Shown here piece by piece: positions 17,856-25,700 of a DNA stretch of 64,000 nucleotides. The translations under genes and the position numbers were made by a program. The notes beneath the pieces were generated by a model, which was not told the DNA's origin, did no database searches, and saw only the letters and a list, made by a program, of their open reading frames with translations. Position 1 is the stretch's first letter. Each line of letters opens with the position of its first letter. Origin of the DNA: Halococcus hamelinensis 100A6 (GTDB lineage Archaea > Halobacteriota > Halobacteria > Halobacteriales > Halococcaceae); assembly GCF_000336675.1 (NCBI RefSeq), contig NZ_AOMB01000040.1:3496-67495 (forward strand), in the 5' to 3' direction.

Positions 17856-18146
17856 ATGGAGAACGCGAACGCGACGACGCGCGAGCGGATCGCCGACTAC
17901 CTTCGCGGACGGACCGCGGCCGCGGGCACCATCGCCAACGAGTTCGACATCCCGACGACCAGCGCGCTCTCACACGTCGAGCACATCGCCCAGTCGCTCG
18001 ACGGCACCGACGAACAGCTCCTCGCCGCCCCGCCCGAGTGTCGAGACTGTGGCTTCTCGGGCTTCGACGACCGTGCGAACCGTCCCTCGCGGTGTCCGGA
18101 GTGCCGAAGCGAGTCGATCGAGGAACCGCTGTTCAGAGTCGAATAA
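17856..18146 (+). CDS. Zinc-ribbon transcriptional regulator
   Basis: The 96-residue protein has an N-terminal winged-helix (TTRERIADYLRGRTAAAGTI, then EFDIPTTSALSHVEHIAQSL) and a C-terminal zinc ribbon with CRDCGF and CPECR. This arrangement is the archaeal predicted transcriptional regulator group with an HTH and a zinc ribbon, conserved but little studied. A TATA-like TCGTTTTCAC lies 25-34 bases before the ATG, fitting a leaderless start. Repeat copy A fills the 430 bases upstream. The targets are unknown. Confidence 0.82.
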   Translation: MENANATTRERIADYLRGRTAAAGTIANEFDIPTTSALSHVEHIAQSLDGTDEQLLAAPPECRDCGFSGFDDRANRPSRCPECRSESIEEPLFRVE

Positions 18147-18151
18147 GCGGC

Positions 18152-18940
18152 TTACTCCGACGCCAGCGGGTCGATGCGCCGGGCCGCCGACCGCCGCTCG
18201 TCGTAGACCTCGGTCGCCCACTCGAAGAGCGCGTCGTCGGTGCCGTCGAGACACTCCCGGAGCACGCCACGGTCGTCGTAAGCACCCACCAACACCCGGT
18301 CGTCGAGGATCGTGAGCCCGAACTCCAGCGCGCCGGGATACTCGAACAGCTCGATGTTCTCGAACGCGTGGGCGTCGTCGAGCGCGTCGGGGAAGGACGC
18401 CTTCGAGGTCGAGAACACCGAGTCGTCGATGACGAGCTCCATCGGGACGCCGGCGCTCACGAGCTCGAACGCCGCCTCGTTGATGACGGTGCTCACGACC
18501 GGCGAGATCCCCCGAAAACGCTCGGCGTCGGTCGCGTTCGTGAACACGTCGGCGAGGTGAGTGAGCGCCGCGTGGGGGTTCTCGGGACAGCCGGCGATCA
18601 GGGTGGCGTCGTCGAGCGCGGCGATCGAGAGCGCCCCGGCGCTCTCGCCCAGCCGGTTCAGGAACGGCCCCCACTCGCCGACGCGCTCGACCGCGTTCTC
18701 GAGCCCCTCGTAGCGTTCGAGGATCAGCCGTCCGCCCGGCGTGAGATGGAACGTCCCCTCGTCGCGGACGACCCACTCGCGGGTCGTGAGCCCATCGAGC
18801 GTGCGGTGGACCGTCGACCGCGAGAGGTCGCCCTCGCGAACGAGTTCGGACTGGCGATGCGGCCGGTCACGGAGGGCTTCGAGTATTCGTACCCGATTTT
18901 CAGACCCCGCAAGAAACGAAATATCTTCGCGAGTGGTCAT
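18152..18940 (-). CDS. HTH transcriptional regulator (FilR1-like middle domain)
   Basis: The 262-residue protein starts MTTREDISFLAGSENRVRIL and has an ArsR/HTH-5-like winged helix (about 10-75), with DLSRSTVHRTLDGLTTREWV as the recognition region. The rest resembles the DUF1724-type domain of archaeal regulators such as FilR1: LVSAGVPMELVIDDSVF and YPGALEFGLTILDDRVLVG. I start at the ATG at 18940, which follows the AT-rich stretch TTATCAA read on this strand. It would control transcription in response to an unknown signal. It converges with the zinc-ribbon regulator, 5 bases apart. Confidence 0.83.
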   Translation of the reverse strand: MTTREDISFLAGSENRVRILEALRDRPHRQSELVREGDLSRSTVHRTLDGLTTREWVVRDEGTFHLTPGGRLILERYEGLENAVERVGEWGPFLNRLGESAGALSIAALDDATLIAGCPENPHAALTHLADVFTNATDAERFRGISPVVSTVINEAAFELVSAGVPMELVIDDSVFSTSKASFPDALDDAHAFENIELFEYPGALEFGLTILDDRVLVGAYDDRGVLRECLDGTDDALFEWATEVYDERRSAARRIDPLASE

Positions 18941-18999
18941 TGATAATTCCTCAGTTCGCACGCGTGAATATCTTGTGGGGTCCGGTCGACCGGACGGAC

Positions 19000-19890
19000 C
19001 TACTCGTCCCGAAACGCCGCGACCGCGGCCCGATACCCCTCGCGGTAGGTCGGGAACGCGAACTCGTAGCCGAGCTCCCGGAGCTTGTCGTTCGAACACC
19101 GCTTCGAGGTCTCGACCCGCCGCCGGGCGGCCGCCGAGAGGTCGTCCTCCGCGAGCCGTTCTTCGGTCGTCCGCTTTCCGGGGCGTTCGACCCCACACTC
19201 GTCGGCGAGCCAGTCCGCGAACGCCCACCGGTCGGCGGGTTCGTCGTCGGCCATGAGCACCGTCTCCCCGCGAGCGGCGTCGGCGGCGAGCAGGAATCGC
19301 ACCGCACCGGCGGCGTCGTCGCGGTGGACCATGTTGAGATACCCTTCCGTCACCGGTCCGTCGAGGTAGCGTTCGAGCCGGTAGCGGTCCGGACCGTAGA
19401 GCCCCGCGAACCGGGCGACGGTGCCGTCGATCCCCCGCGATCCCGCCTCCTCGATGGCGACTCGTTCGGCCTCGGCTAGCACCTCCGTCTTCTCGGTGGT
19501 GGGTTCGATCGGCGTCTCCTCGTCGACCCGCTCCCCGTCGTGGTCGCCGTAGACGCCCGTCGAAGAGGTGTAGACCAGCCGGTCTGGCGGGTCGTCGCGC
19601 TCGGCGAACGCCTCGATGGCCGTCCGAAGCCCCTCGACGTAGACCTCGCGGGCCGCCTCTGCACCACGACCGCCCGAGCTCGCCGCGAACACTACCGCGT
19701 CGACGTCGGGCACGGAATCGAGATCGTCCCGGCTAGTGACGTCGGCCTGCACCGCCTCGAACCCCGCGCGTTCGATCGTCTCGCATCCGTCGGCGGAACG
19801 ACGCACCCCGACGACCTCGTGGTCGGGGGCGAGCTGCCGTCCGAGTTCGAGTCCAACGTAGCCACAGCCGAGGATCGCGACCCGGCTCAT
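19000..19890 (-). CDS. NAD-dependent epimerase/dehydratase family protein
   Basis: The 296-residue protein opens MSRVAILGCGYVGLELGRQL, a Rossmann nucleotide-binding loop of the GxGxxG type (GCGYVG). LVYTSSTGVYGDHDGERVDE carries the SSTGVYG motif with the Tyr of the extended SDR active site. The C-terminus reads YEFAFPTYREGYRAAVAAFRDE, as in YeeZ-like proteins. It should use NAD(P) to modify a sugar nucleotide or related substrate; the true substrate is not clear. Its start overlaps the end of the upstream gene by four bases, so the two are probably translated together. Confidence 0.83.
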   Translation of the reverse strand: MSRVAILGCGYVGLELGRQLAPDHEVVGVRRSADGCETIERAGFEAVQADVTSRDDLDSVPDVDAVVFAASSGGRGAEAAREVYVEGLRTAIEAFAERDDPPDRLVYTSSTGVYGDHDGERVDEETPIEPTTEKTEVLAEAERVAIEEAGSRGIDGTVARFAGLYGPDRYRLERYLDGPVTEGYLNMVHRDDAAGAVRFLLAADAARGETVLMADDEPADRWAFADWLADECGVERPGKRTTEERLAEDDLSAAARRRVETSKRCSNDKLRELGYEFAFPTYREGYRAAVAAFRDE

Positions 19891-20771
19891 GGTTTCCGCT
19901 CCTCGATGTAGCCGTGGATCATGGCCAGTTCGTCGAGGGTCATCGGGAGTCGTCCCTCGATCTTCTGTTGGATCTCGCGGGCGTCGAACGAGCCGTCTAT
20001 CCCGGACTCGACCGCCTCGACGTCGAGCACCGCGGTGGTCATCCCGAGGAGGAGCGCGTCGCGGGTCTCCGCGACAATGGCCTCGGCTTCGGGTTCGTCC
20101 TCGCTCGTCGCGAGCACCGCCGCGGCCTCGTCGAGCGTGATCTCGGGCGAGTCACCCGCCGCGAGCGCGCGAACCGCCTCGACGCCCGACTCGTCGGCGA
20201 CGGTCTCGACCCCGCGCTCGTCGATCACCGCCCGAAGGCGCTCGTCGTAGCGCGCCCGGAGCTCCGTCGAATCCAGTTCGCCGGCATCGTCGATATCGTG
20301 GAGCATGGGACGGCTACCGCCCGCCGACGTAAGTGGGTTGAGTTCGGCCGCCGCGTCGAACCCGTTCCGACTGCTCGCGACCCCACGAACCCCCTCGATG
20401 AGTCCGGTCTCGGCGGCGAGGTCGGCGACGCGGCCCCGGCGACCGACCGCCGCGCGGGCCGCTCCCCGGAGATCGCGGCGCGCTCGTCTCGCCAGATCCG
20501 CGTCGTCGGCCTCGACCAGTGCCGCGAAGCGTGCAGCCGCAACGAGGAGGCCGACGATCCCATCCGGATAGACGACCGTGCCCGCCTCGATCCGAACGCG
20601 GATCGAGGTGACGCGGGGCGTGACCGCGCCGACGACGCGTGCGCGACACGCCGGGTTCGTCAGCCGACCGCCGGCCGGGCAGTCGGTCGCGTCGACGACG
20701 AGCCGATGGTGGTCGACCCGCGTCTCACAGCCACACCGGTCGGCATCCATCGGGGTCGTCGTGCCCGCCAC
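19887..20771 (-). CDS. Two-part protein: secretion-ATPase-like N-terminus joined to a DUF5791-like domain
   Basis: This 294-residue frame appears to hold two units. The N-terminal 155 residues (CGCETRVDHHRLVVDATDCP, CRARVVGAV, GLLVAAARFAALVEADD) recall the N-terminal domain of haloarchaeal type II/IV secretion ATPases, without the ATPase. From the ATG at 20306 the sequence (MLHDIDDAGELDSTELRARY) looks like a complete 139-residue protein of the DUF5791 type. A TATA-like CTTACG lies about 26-31 bases before 20306, so this part may be made alone. The full frame also has a TATA-like TTGATATG (20797-20804) at the correct spacing. Both assignments are from memory and tentative. Confidence 0.6.
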   Translation of the reverse strand: MAGTTTPMDADRCGCETRVDHHRLVVDATDCPAGGRLTNPACRARVVGAVTPRVTSIRVRIEAGTVVYPDGIVGLLVAAARFAALVEADDADLARRARRDLRGAARAAVGRRGRVADLAAETGLIEGVRGVASSRNGFDAAAELNPLTSAGGSRPMLHDIDDAGELDSTELRARYDERLRAVIDERGVETVADESGVEAVRALAAGDSPEITLDEAAAVLATSEDEPEAEAIVAETRDALLLGMTTAVLDVEAVESGIDGSFDAREIQQKIEGRLPMTLDELAMIHGYIEERKP

Positions 20772-20833
20772 GACCGCGAGTGGTCGCGTGCTCGCATATC
20801 AACCTTCGTCGGCGGGGCGGCCGTAGGGGGCGG

Positions 20834-23557
20834 TCACATGAAGCTGCCGAGGCCGGTCTGGGTCTGGCCCGACCGGACCTCCTCCCAGGAGATCCCGAGG
20901 GCTTCGAGCACGCGCGCGATCGGTCCCTTGAGGGTCTTATCGAGCATCTTGTCCCGGTCGATGGCGAACTCATCGGGGATCTGGTCGGCGAACTCGAAGC
21001 AGATCACGCCCTTGCCGTCGCTGACGTCGCGCTTGAACTCGCGATAGCGGTCGTCCTCGCCGATGTCGGGCCGCTCGGATTCGATCCGCTGGAAGAAGCG
21101 GTCGTCGACCCGGTCGAGGTAGAGCCGCTTCGGTTTGCTGCCGCGCTGGAAGTTGGTTCCGAGGAGGAGGTTCGCGTACTTCGCGCCCCGGACCTGCGCG
21201 GTGTCGGTGTCGTAGTCGTCGAGGCGTTTGCCGATACCCCCCGGAATCCCGATCGCCTCGACGTCCACCTCGTCGGCCTCGAACTGCTCGATGACGTCCC
21301 GGACGTAGTTCTTGACTTCGTCGAGGTCCTCCCCGTGGACGATCCGGTCGATCACCTCGTGCTGGACGCGCTTGGTGATCGGCGCGATGTCCGAGCGTTT
21401 GTACTCGAAGCCCGTGATGTCGACGTCGTCGACGTCCTTGCCCTCCTTCCAGATGATGTGGCCGGCGTAGCGTTTCTTCTTCCCGGCCTGGAAGAACCGC
21501 CGGTAGAGCTTCTCGAACTCGATCTGAAAGCGGTGTTCGTCGGCGTTCAGGGCCTCCTCCGCGAACGCGTCGTAGGCCTCGTTGATGTGGTCCTCGATGG
21601 TGAACGCCTGCTCGATGGCTTCTTCCTTCGAGACGTCGGTTCCGAGTTCGAGCATCACCGAGTCGGTGTCGCCGTAGGCCACCTGGTAGTCGAGTTCGTT
21701 GGCGGCCTGCTCGGTGAAGCTGATGACCTCCCGGTTCGTGGAGGTCACGCCCGCGCTCATCGCGCGGTCGTAGAGCCGGAAGCGGTCCCAGCCGAACACC
21801 CCGTACAGACTGTTCATGATAACCTTCACGGCCTGCTGCTGGCGGTCGAGACGACCGTACTCGCCCGTTCCGGGGGTGTGCTCGTCGCGGCGCTGTTTCT
21901 TCTCCTCGCGCTCGGTGAGGAGTTCGTCGACCATCTCGCGGATCATCCCGTCGGGCTCCTTCCGGAAGTGGATCCCCGTCGGGGTGCGGTAGGTCTCGCC
22001 GTCGTAGGTCTCGGGGTCGACCTGGGTCTCGGGCGAGGCGTTGATCGTCACCATCGACATCGGGTAGAGGGACTTGAGGTCGAGCACCGAGACCATCTCC
22101 TTCACCCCGGTGATCGGGTCGAACACCGCACCGCCCTCGAAGTCCTCCGTCTGCTGTTGGCCCTTCGAGGGGAGCGCGAATCTCCCATGTGCCTCGTGGA
22201 GGACGTACATGTCGACCGCGTCGCCCGGCGTGGTCGCGTCCTCGAGTTTGCAGCCGACGAAGGAGGCCACCTCCTTCCAGAACGGGATCACGCCCTGTTG
22301 ACGGTCGATCTCGACGCAGATCTCCACGTCGCGAAGGTTGTATTCGAGCAGGCGTTCGGGGTTCTCCTCCCAGAGGTCCCCGATGGAGCCCGCGTATCGC
22401 TCCTTGCCGACGCCGAGTTCGACCTCGCCGACCGCGTCCAGTCGATACGAATCGAGTTCGGAGAACTGAGTCCGTTGATAGGCGTAGAGCAGGTCGAAGA
22501 CCACTCGTCCTTTGATGTTCGGCCCCTGCCAGTCCGAGCGCCAGACCTCGTTCACCCGCGAGAGCCGGTCGGGGTCGAGGTCGTAGCCCTCACACTTCGC
22601 ACCGCCGAGCACTTCGAGGCGGTCGATGAGGTACGGCGCGTCGAAGTCCGCGAAGTTCCAGCCCGTGAGGACGTCCGGATCCGTGTTCTCGACGTACGCG
22701 AGGAAGGCGTCGAGCATCTCCTCCTCGGAGTCGTAGTTCTTGACCGTCGCCTCGATCTCCTCTTCGATCCCCGCGTAGCCAGCGAGGTCGTCGGGACCAT
22801 CCGCGCCCTCGGGGGCCTCGTAGAGCCAGGTGATGTACTCGTCGTCCCTCGAGTCGTGGCTCGACAGACAGATGATGGGCTCCTCGCCCTCCTCGGGGAA
22901 GCCCGAGCGGTCGTCGACCTCGATATCGAAGGTACAGACCCGCACGTCGGCCGTCATGGGGACGGCTTCGACCTCGTCGTGAGGGACCACGAGCGCGTCG
23001 TCGGAGCCGCGGCGCTCGGGCACGCGAACGCCGCTCTTGACGTCCTTGTCGATCAGAAATCGGTTCGGGAACAGGATGTCGGCCTCGTAGTGGTCGTAGC
23101 GGTCCCGGAGCTGACCCACGTCGCGCGGGGTCTGGCCGAAGACCTTGGTGAGGCGCTCGCCCCGGATGCTCTCGTAGGGCTCGCCGTCCTCGTCTTCGTC
23201 CTCCGAGCCGGTGAGTCGCTCGTCGAGGTCGCCCGAGAGCGTGTCGGTGGGGGCGTAGAAGTAGGGTCGAAACTCGTGGACGCGAACGTGTTCGACCTCG
23301 CCGTCCGCCGTGCGCCCGAAGACGTGGATGATCGGTGTCTCGCGCTCGCCCGACCCCTCGACGGTGTAGTCGACCTGGGTGATCGCCATCTCCACGGTCC
23401 CGGTCGCGTCGGGATACCGGCGCTCGGTCGGGTCGACGATCTCGGCGTCGCTCCCCCCGTCGCCGGCGACCGTCCGCGCCGCCGCCTCCGCCGCCGACCG
23501 CTCGCCGCCCGACCCGGCACTCCCGCCGAGCGTCGTCTGCGTCCCCGGAGTAGTCAT
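20834..23557 (-). CDS. polB: DNA polymerase family B
   Basis: The 907-residue protein is a replicative B-family polymerase. The 3'-5' exonuclease motifs are present: FDIE (Asp211, Glu213), NFADFDAPY and YNLRDVE. Polymerase motifs follow: DLKSLYPMS (Asp493), KVIMNSLYGVFGW and YGDTDSV (Asp630, Asp632). No intein interrupts them. The last residues, QTGLGSFM, fit a PCNA-binding box. The first 15 residues contain a related QTTLGG stretch. I start at the ATG at 23557 and not further upstream, where the frame is glycine-rich and unconserved. Its neighbours include mre11, rad50, nurA and herA, a DNA replication and repair neighbourhood. Confidence 0.96.
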   Translation of the reverse strand: MTTPGTQTTLGGSAGSGGERSAAEAAARTVAGDGGSDAEIVDPTERRYPDATGTVEMAITQVDYTVEGSGERETPIIHVFGRTADGEVEHVRVHEFRPYFYAPTDTLSGDLDERLTGSEDEDEDGEPYESIRGERLTKVFGQTPRDVGQLRDRYDHYEADILFPNRFLIDKDVKSGVRVPERRGSDDALVVPHDEVEAVPMTADVRVCTFDIEVDDRSGFPEEGEEPIICLSSHDSRDDEYITWLYEAPEGADGPDDLAGYAGIEEEIEATVKNYDSEEEMLDAFLAYVENTDPDVLTGWNFADFDAPYLIDRLEVLGGAKCEGYDLDPDRLSRVNEVWRSDWQGPNIKGRVVFDLLYAYQRTQFSELDSYRLDAVGEVELGVGKERYAGSIGDLWEENPERLLEYNLRDVEICVEIDRQQGVIPFWKEVASFVGCKLEDATTPGDAVDMYVLHEAHGRFALPSKGQQQTEDFEGGAVFDPITGVKEMVSVLDLKSLYPMSMVTINASPETQVDPETYDGETYRTPTGIHFRKEPDGMIREMVDELLTEREEKKQRRDEHTPGTGEYGRLDRQQQAVKVIMNSLYGVFGWDRFRLYDRAMSAGVTSTNREVISFTEQAANELDYQVAYGDTDSVMLELGTDVSKEEAIEQAFTIEDHINEAYDAFAEEALNADEHRFQIEFEKLYRRFFQAGKKKRYAGHIIWKEGKDVDDVDITGFEYKRSDIAPITKRVQHEVIDRIVHGEDLDEVKNYVRDVIEQFEADEVDVEAIGIPGGIGKRLDDYDTDTAQVRGAKYANLLLGTNFQRGSKPKRLYLDRVDDRFFQRIESERPDIGEDDRYREFKRDVSDGKGVICFEFADQIPDEFAIDRDKMLDKTLKGPIARVLEALGISWEEVRSGQTQTGLGSFM

Positions 23558-23653
23558 ACCACCCCCTTCGCCGCCGCCGCTAAAAATCCCCGCGGTCGGC
23601 CGTCCCGGGATCCAAACCGTCATTGTCCGGCGGGTGGTAGCTCGGCCGAAACC

Positions 23654-23971
23654 GTGTTCGACGGCCTGCTGGGTGGTTCGACGACCGACCCCGACGACGA
23701 CGCCGAGACGTCGGTCATCCCCGGCGCTCCCTCGGTCGACGTCCCCGACACCTCCGACGTCGAGGTCCCACCCGAGGTCTCACACCTGTTCTGGAGCCTC
23801 GTCGTCTCGGTCGACATCGCCGTGCTCCTCGTCGCCCTCGGCGGGATGTTCATCTACTTCGAGGGCCGGTGGCAGCTCGGCGGGGTCGGGATCGTCCTCG
23901 GGCTCTTCACGCTCGGCTACGCCTACCTCAAGTACCGCGTTGCGGAACCGCTAACCGACCGGGCCGAGTAG
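23654..23971 (+). CDS. Two-helix membrane protein (DUF7322-like)
   Basis: The 105-residue product begins with a GTG codon, has an acidic, proline-rich first half (about 1-45), and then two membrane helices, VVSVDIAVLLVALGGMFIYF and VGIVLGLFTLGYAYL. The sequence around EVPPEVSHLFWSLVVS matches my memory of a conserved haloarchaeal family (DUF7322). Its role is unknown. It is divergent from polB with 96 bases between, and is followed 7 bases later by a small HTH-like gene. Confidence 0.68.
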   Translation: MFDGLLGGSTTDPDDDAETSVIPGAPSVDVPDTSDVEVPPEVSHLFWSLVVSVDIAVLLVALGGMFIYFEGRWQLGGVGIVLGLFTLGYAYLKYRVAEPLTDRAE

Positions 23972-23978
23972 TCGAGCC

Positions 23979-24329
23979 ATGCACCCGGCTTCCGACGGCG
24001 CGAACGAGCGGGCATCGGCGGACGACGGCTGTTCGGCGGACGGGTCGGGGTTCGCCGACGCCGCGAAAGCGGTCCCCGAACCGCTCAGGCGGCTGATCCG
24101 TGGGGTCCACACCGACCGCGGCCTCGGGCTGCTCCGGACGATCGACGACCGGGGTGGAATCCCGGTTCGAGAACTCCTCCGCGACGACCTCTGTGAGAGC
24201 GACCTCCACGGGCTGTGTGGTGAGTTGCGTGCGGCGGGGTTGCTCGAAGAGTGTGAGGTGGCCGGCGAGCGTGGCTACAGAGCCACCGAGACGGCCCACG
24301 AGGCGCTCGAACGGCTGCACGCGACGTGA
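23979..24329 (+). CDS. Winged-helix protein, predicted transcriptional regulator
   Basis: The 116-residue protein has a disordered acidic N-terminus (about 1-30), followed by a helical part (AVPEPLRRLIRGVHTDRGLG, then LLRTIDDRGGIPVRELLRDD) that fits a winged-helix, and ends ERGYRATETAHEALERLHAT. It has four cysteines that are not in a clear knuckle. It lies between a small membrane protein and mre11 on the same strand, 97 bases before mre11. A regulatory role is likely but the target is unknown. Confidence 0.65.
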   Translation: MHPASDGANERASADDGCSADGSGFADAAKAVPEPLRRLIRGVHTDRGLGLLRTIDDRGGIPVRELLRDDLCESDLHGLCGELRAAGLLEECEVAGERGYRATETAHEALERLHAT

Positions 24330-24425
24330 GACGCCCCACCGCGACCGCCCGGCGACCACTTTCACTCCATGCTGCGGTGTTTAATACGCGGCCGCTGGCT
24401 AGTTGTGGCGAATGACGGTGAGACG

Positions 24426-25700
24426 ATGACCACGATCCTCCACGTGAGCGATACTCACCTCGGAAAACGCCAGTACGGTAGCGACGTTCGGCGGGCGGAC
24501 TTCGCGAACGCGTTCGAGCAAACGGTCGATATCGCCCGCGGGGATCACCCCGACCACGACAACGAGCCGGTCGACGCGGTGATCCACACGGGGGACCTCT
24601 TCGATCAGCGCACGCCCCCGCTCCCGGAAGTGCGCAACTGCATTCGGATCCTACGGGGACTGGTCGATGCCGACATCCCGTTCTACGGTATCGTCGGCAA
24701 CCACGAGCGCAAGATGGACGACCAGTGGCTCGACCTCATCGCCGAGACGGGAACCGCCGAACGGCTCGACCGGTCGCCGACGATGATCGAGGACGTCGCG
24801 CTCTACGGGATCGATTCGGTGACGAAACCCGCCTGGGAGACGACGGCGTTCGAACTCGAAGACGCCGAAGGCTCGTACCGATTGCTCTGTATGCACCAGC
24901 TCCTCTCTCCCCCGGTGCCCGAAATCATGGCCGACCACCCGAGCACGGAGGCCATCGAGAAGACCACGAACGAGGTTGACGCGCTCGCGCTCGGCGATTA
25001 CCACGAGGCCGAGGAAGCGGTCGTCGATGGGGTCGATATCTGGTATCCGGGTTCGACCGAACGCTGCAGTGCGGGTGAGGAGGCTGCCCGGAGCGTGTGT
25101 CTCCTCGAAATCGAGGATGGCGAACTGACGCGACGCGCGCTCGAACTCGATACCCGCGAGTTCCGCCGGATCACCATCGAGTTCGGCGAGGGCGATGGCT
25201 ACGGCCACGCCGCCGACGTCGTCGAGCGCCACGACCTCGACGGCGCGGTGGCGGTCGTTCGACTGATCGGCGAACGGACCTCGCTGACGGCGAGTGCAGT
25301 CTACGACCTCGCGACCGAGCACGGTGCGGCGGTCTGTACGGTCGACGACGACCGCGGCCGCGAGGCGCTCGATCCCGACCAGGGTCCCTCGGGGGTCGTC
25401 AAGCGCCCCGACCAGCGGATCGAGGAACGACTCGCCGAGGAATCGTTGAGCGACGTGACGATGGCGGTCGAGGCACGCGTGCGCGGCGACACCGACCTCG
25501 CGACGAACCGGGTGGCCGAGTGGGCCGAGGACCGAATCCGGGAGGCACAGACCGACGCGTTCACCGAGGCAGGAACGGAAACCGAAACCGAGAACGACGA
25601 ATCGACTTTCGAGACCAACGAGGGAGCCACGGACGTCGAGAACTCACGGCTCGATTCGTGGGCGGTGCCGCCCGCGGAGGACGGGGAGGACGGCCGATGA
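24426..25700 (+). CDS. mre11: DNA double-strand break repair protein Mre11
   Basis: The 424-residue protein has the calcineurin-like nuclease motifs: HVSDTHLG (Asp9, His11), HTGDLFDQ and GNHE (Asn92, His93), then LCMHQLL and ALGDYHEA for the second metal. With Rad50 it resects DNA ends during double-strand break repair. The C-terminal 120 residues are acidic and glutamate-rich (about 380-424) and likely bind Rad50. The start is the ATG at 24426; upstream frames are short. Its stop overlaps the start of rad50 by four bases (ATGA), the usual tight coupling of this operon. Confidence 0.96.
   Translation: MTTILHVSDTHLGKRQYGSDVRRADFANAFEQTVDIARGDHPDHDNEPVDAVIHTGDLFDQRTPPLPEVRNCIRILRGLVDADIPFYGIVGNHERKMDDQWLDLIAETGTAERLDRSPTMIEDVALYGIDSVTKPAWETTAFELEDAEGSYRLLCMHQLLSPPVPEIMADHPSTEAIEKTTNEVDALALGDYHEAEEAVVDGVDIWYPGSTERCSAGEEAARSVCLLEIEDGELTRRALELDTREFRRITIEFGEGDGYGHAADVVERHDLDGAVAVVRLIGERTSLTASAVYDLATEHGAAVCTVDDDRGREALDPDQGPSGVVKRPDQRIEERLAEESLSDVTMAVEARVRGDTDLATNRVAEWAEDRIREAQTDAFTEAGTETETENDESTFETNEGATDVENSRLDSWAVPPAEDGEDGR

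Noticed and set aside
20639-23971. 1110-residue plus-strand frame opposite polB
   Set aside because: It is the antisense of DNA polymerase B, whose motifs are intact. Only its last 105 residues, from 23654, form a real small membrane protein gene in the same frame.
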